Shown: positions 61,711 to 64,000 of the stretch, piece by piece | How the letters are laid out: every line of letters starts with the position of its first letter | Numbering within the stretch: the first letter of the stretch is position 1 | Source: Paragordius varius | Lineage: Eukaryota; Nematomorpha | NCBI GenBank assembly: GCA_964247055.1 | Contig: OZ176053.1 | Coordinates: 7,936,001 to 8,000,000, forward strand | Reading direction: 5' to 3' | Length of the DNA stretch: 64,000 bases | Translations under genes and position numbers: made by a program | The notes under the pieces: model-generated | The model's input: only the letters and a program-made list of their open reading frames with translations | Told to the model about the DNA's origin: nothing | Database searches by the model: none

Positions 61711-62573
61711 ATATAATCGAAAGTATTAATTTTTCATATTAAAATGTTATAATGTGGATTAACTAAAGTAACTTTTTTGATGAACGCTTATTTTTGCAAA
61801 TTGGCTTTTTAACTTTTTGCATAACTAATGTGAACCCGTATGGTAAATGAGATTGAGATATAATATATGATTTTACATTACAAAACTTAGTTTATATTAT
61901 ATATAAAGTTTATTTTAACATTTAAGCACACCGTGTTAGAATTAAGAATAATGCATTAAAACGGCTTATTTTTTATATATGCTCTGACATTATAAAATAA
62001 AGCAGTTAAAATGCAAAAATCAATTTTTTAGATACAATCGAAATTTAGGAACGAACTTCCAATTGTTTGTGGGGGAATATAAATTTAAATAGTGTACAGT
62101 TTCTAAAAACGCTGAAAATCAAAATTTTATAATAAAAACATATTAACCTGTTTAATACTAGATTTGCTGTTAAGTAAAAATAAGCTTGATAATATATAAA
62201 ACTGTTTGGATGCTTAATTAAAAATATCTTGCCATCTCACCGAACGAATTAATCCATGATTATTTTTTCCATTTTAAAACCTCCATTACGAAATTTTATT
62301 TACTTTCTATTTCATCGCGTTTCAGGAACATTTTATAGATGTAAAGGCTTATAGTAACACAAGCTTATTTTATAAATATTTTATTCTATTTAGCCATTTT
62401 GATTCATTTAAGAACAAATATTCTTCACAACTGAATGTTTAGAATCGGTACTTTGCATTTTTTTCCTTTTATGCAACGTGACCCCAACCTTGTTATGATC
62501 TGAAAGCTGGTACACTATCCGAAAATATTATGAAAATCAGCCATGACATTAAATTTTGCATACTATATATATT
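61711..62573. other. Intergenic, no supported gene
   Basis: Nothing beyond A+T-rich sequence that I can assign. Confidence 0.5.
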
Positions 62574-63145
62574 CAGGGGCGTACCGAGGGGGGGGCAAGG
62601 GGGTGCATCATGCCCCGGGAGCCGTTATTTAGGGGCGCCTAAATGATTTTTTAAATTAAATTTTAATTATGCAAAAATGATAAGAACTTTTAAATGAGAT
62701 TTTTCAGCACTTTAGGTAATAATCCCTAAAATATATACTCTATTATTCACCTAATTAGTACCATAAAACGAGAATGACCTAACATTATTGAGAGTGGTAA
62801 AAGAAAAAATTTAATATGATAGATTTTAATAATATAATTGATCATTTGCAATATCAAAAGCCAGAAAAAATTAAACATAAAAGATATTTTTTCTCTTAGT
62901 TGCTTTTTTCCTTTGCAAGTGAAAAAATCTTCATATAATTAATATTTTAATTGCATTATAATTCTATTAAAATCGTATTGTAAAATTCGCTTAGAATTAC
63001 AATTATTTTTTAAATCATTATTGTTCGCCATTATCATAAGATCAATTCAAATGCAACTAAAACATTATTTTTATATATAACTAGTGTAAATCTCGTGGTG
63101 CTACGCAGCCCGAGGAAGTCCTTCGGACTTCTGGGGAGGGGGGAT
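62574..63145. mobile_element. hAT-like element end with hairpin block, second copy
   Basis: Starts CAGGGGCGTACCGAGGGGGG. Positions 62574-62740 match inverted 23695-23852, and 63085-63132 match inverted 23633-23690 including both hairpins. About 340 bp between them are absent at that place in the 23-kb copy, though 62748-62771 equals an inverted piece from 22988-23010. The far terminus was not found. Confidence 0.72.
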
Positions 63146-63410
63146 TTTTGATTTTAAGCAATTTTGTTATGCGGCACGAAGTTTTAAAATGAATCACAGA
63201 GTCTTATAAGTTTTCTGAAATTTGGCGTATCGATATGGCGCAGTTGTAGGCAGCCCCCTACCCAGAGGACAATATAAAAATGCAGTTAGATAAAAAAATT
63301 TGTCTTTTACCTGGAATTATACATTCCTAATAGTTTATGGAAGAATGGCTTCAAAACTAAATAATAGTTCAATGATAGCCCGTTTTTTATGAGTAAAGGG
63401 CCTATTTAAC

Positions 63411-64000
63411 TAGGGTTGTGCTGACCAAATCATGACCCGGTCAATTGACCGGGTCATGACCAGGTCAGTGACTATTTATTTTTTGACCATGGTCATTTAA
63501 AAAAACAGCTGTTTTTTAAAAAATTGCTGATAATTTTTTTGGAAGAGAGATAGTAAGATTTTATTGTTTTTTTATATATTTTTGAAAAACTAAAAATTAA
63601 ATATTTTAATATGCTTATTTAACAATATAAAATTGTTTAACATGCATTATAACATTAGCATTTAAGCATATCCAGTTATTTCGAAAAACAAAACAATCAA
63701 GACTTTGCAAAATATGCAACTATATTTGTGAACCAATAAAAAGAATTTTATAATTGGATATTTCAATGATGTAAGAAAGTGTAAAACAAACTAGGTAAAA
63801 TTTTATTTGAAATATCCAGTATTAAAATCTATTTACTTGAAGATTCAGACCACAAACATATGGAATTCTTGACTAAATTTGATTCAAAATATTTGGAAAC
63901 AATAAATATCGAAAAAATGTATAATACCAACTTTTAAGAAAAAACATGACATTATTTGAGTAAAACGCAAGTGTCGTTCGAACATTATTTCCATCCAATA
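63411..64000 (+). mobile_element. hAT-type MITE (TAGGGTTGTGC family), cut by window edge
   Basis: Second copy of the element at 1566-2216, same strand, starting TAGGGTTGTGC. Near its start it carries a 22-bp perfect palindrome (GACCCGGTCAA and its inverse) not seen as such in the first copy. It runs off the window end. Confidence 0.88.

Noticed and set aside
1-64000. tRNA, rRNA, CRISPR, retrovirus-like elements
   Set aside because: I looked for tRNA B-box words, rRNA cores, regular spacer arrays and long direct terminal repeats and saw none that hold up by eye.

Overview
The window is A+T-rich nuclear DNA (roughly three quarters A+T by eye) from an invertebrate animal. All genes are split, with GT..AG introns, and all encode animal protein families. 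I could not place the species. The most telling trait is a set of in-family-validated introns only 21-26 nt long near the 5' ends of two short genes, next to ordinary introns of 50 nt to 5 kb. From memory, schistosomes have very small 5' introns and dicyemids have uniformly tiny ones; I use this only as a hint.

Layout, left to right. Positions 2-214 (+) hold the last exon of a TUG/ASPSCR1-like gene cut by the window edge. A secretagogin-like six-EF-hand gene follows, convergent on it (334-6348, minus). EMC3, the ER membrane protein complex subunit 3, is complete in eight exons (9753-12771, minus). After a repeat-rich 5 kb comes a Mesh-type cell-junction protein with NIDO, IPT-like, AMOP, vWD and sushi modules (17899-27524, plus, 16 exons, about 1,098 aa). 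About 7.4 kb of decayed DNA transposons follows. A complete fatty-acid-binding protein gene (34934-36100, plus, four exons) converges on a large Rho guanine-nucleotide exchange factor of the ARHGEF26/16 type (36306-52478, minus, 16 exons, about 1,777 aa; DH and PH domains, no SH3). The last 11.5 kb has no gene I can support.

For the five complete or nearly complete genes I rebuilt exon chains by eye. EMC3, Mesh, FABP and RhoGEF join in frame with total lengths divisible by three. The secretagogin chain does too, but needs one non-GT donor. The genes do not look like one pathway; this is an ordinary animal gene neighbourhood: ER insertase subunit, junction protein, lipid carrier, Rho activator, calcium sensor.

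Mobile DNA is almost all class II plus one LINE family. There are several hAT groups, among them a 2.0-kb transposase relic with recognisable target-site duplication, a family of about 0.3-kb hAT MITEs in gene introns, and a 651-bp MITE with a perfect 8-bp duplication. There is a TTAA-targeting MITE with one copy nested inside another, two TA-flanked MITE families, and two RTE-type LINE 3' fragments lying head to head inside RhoGEF intron 1. I saw no tRNA, rRNA, CRISPR or retrovirus-like element.
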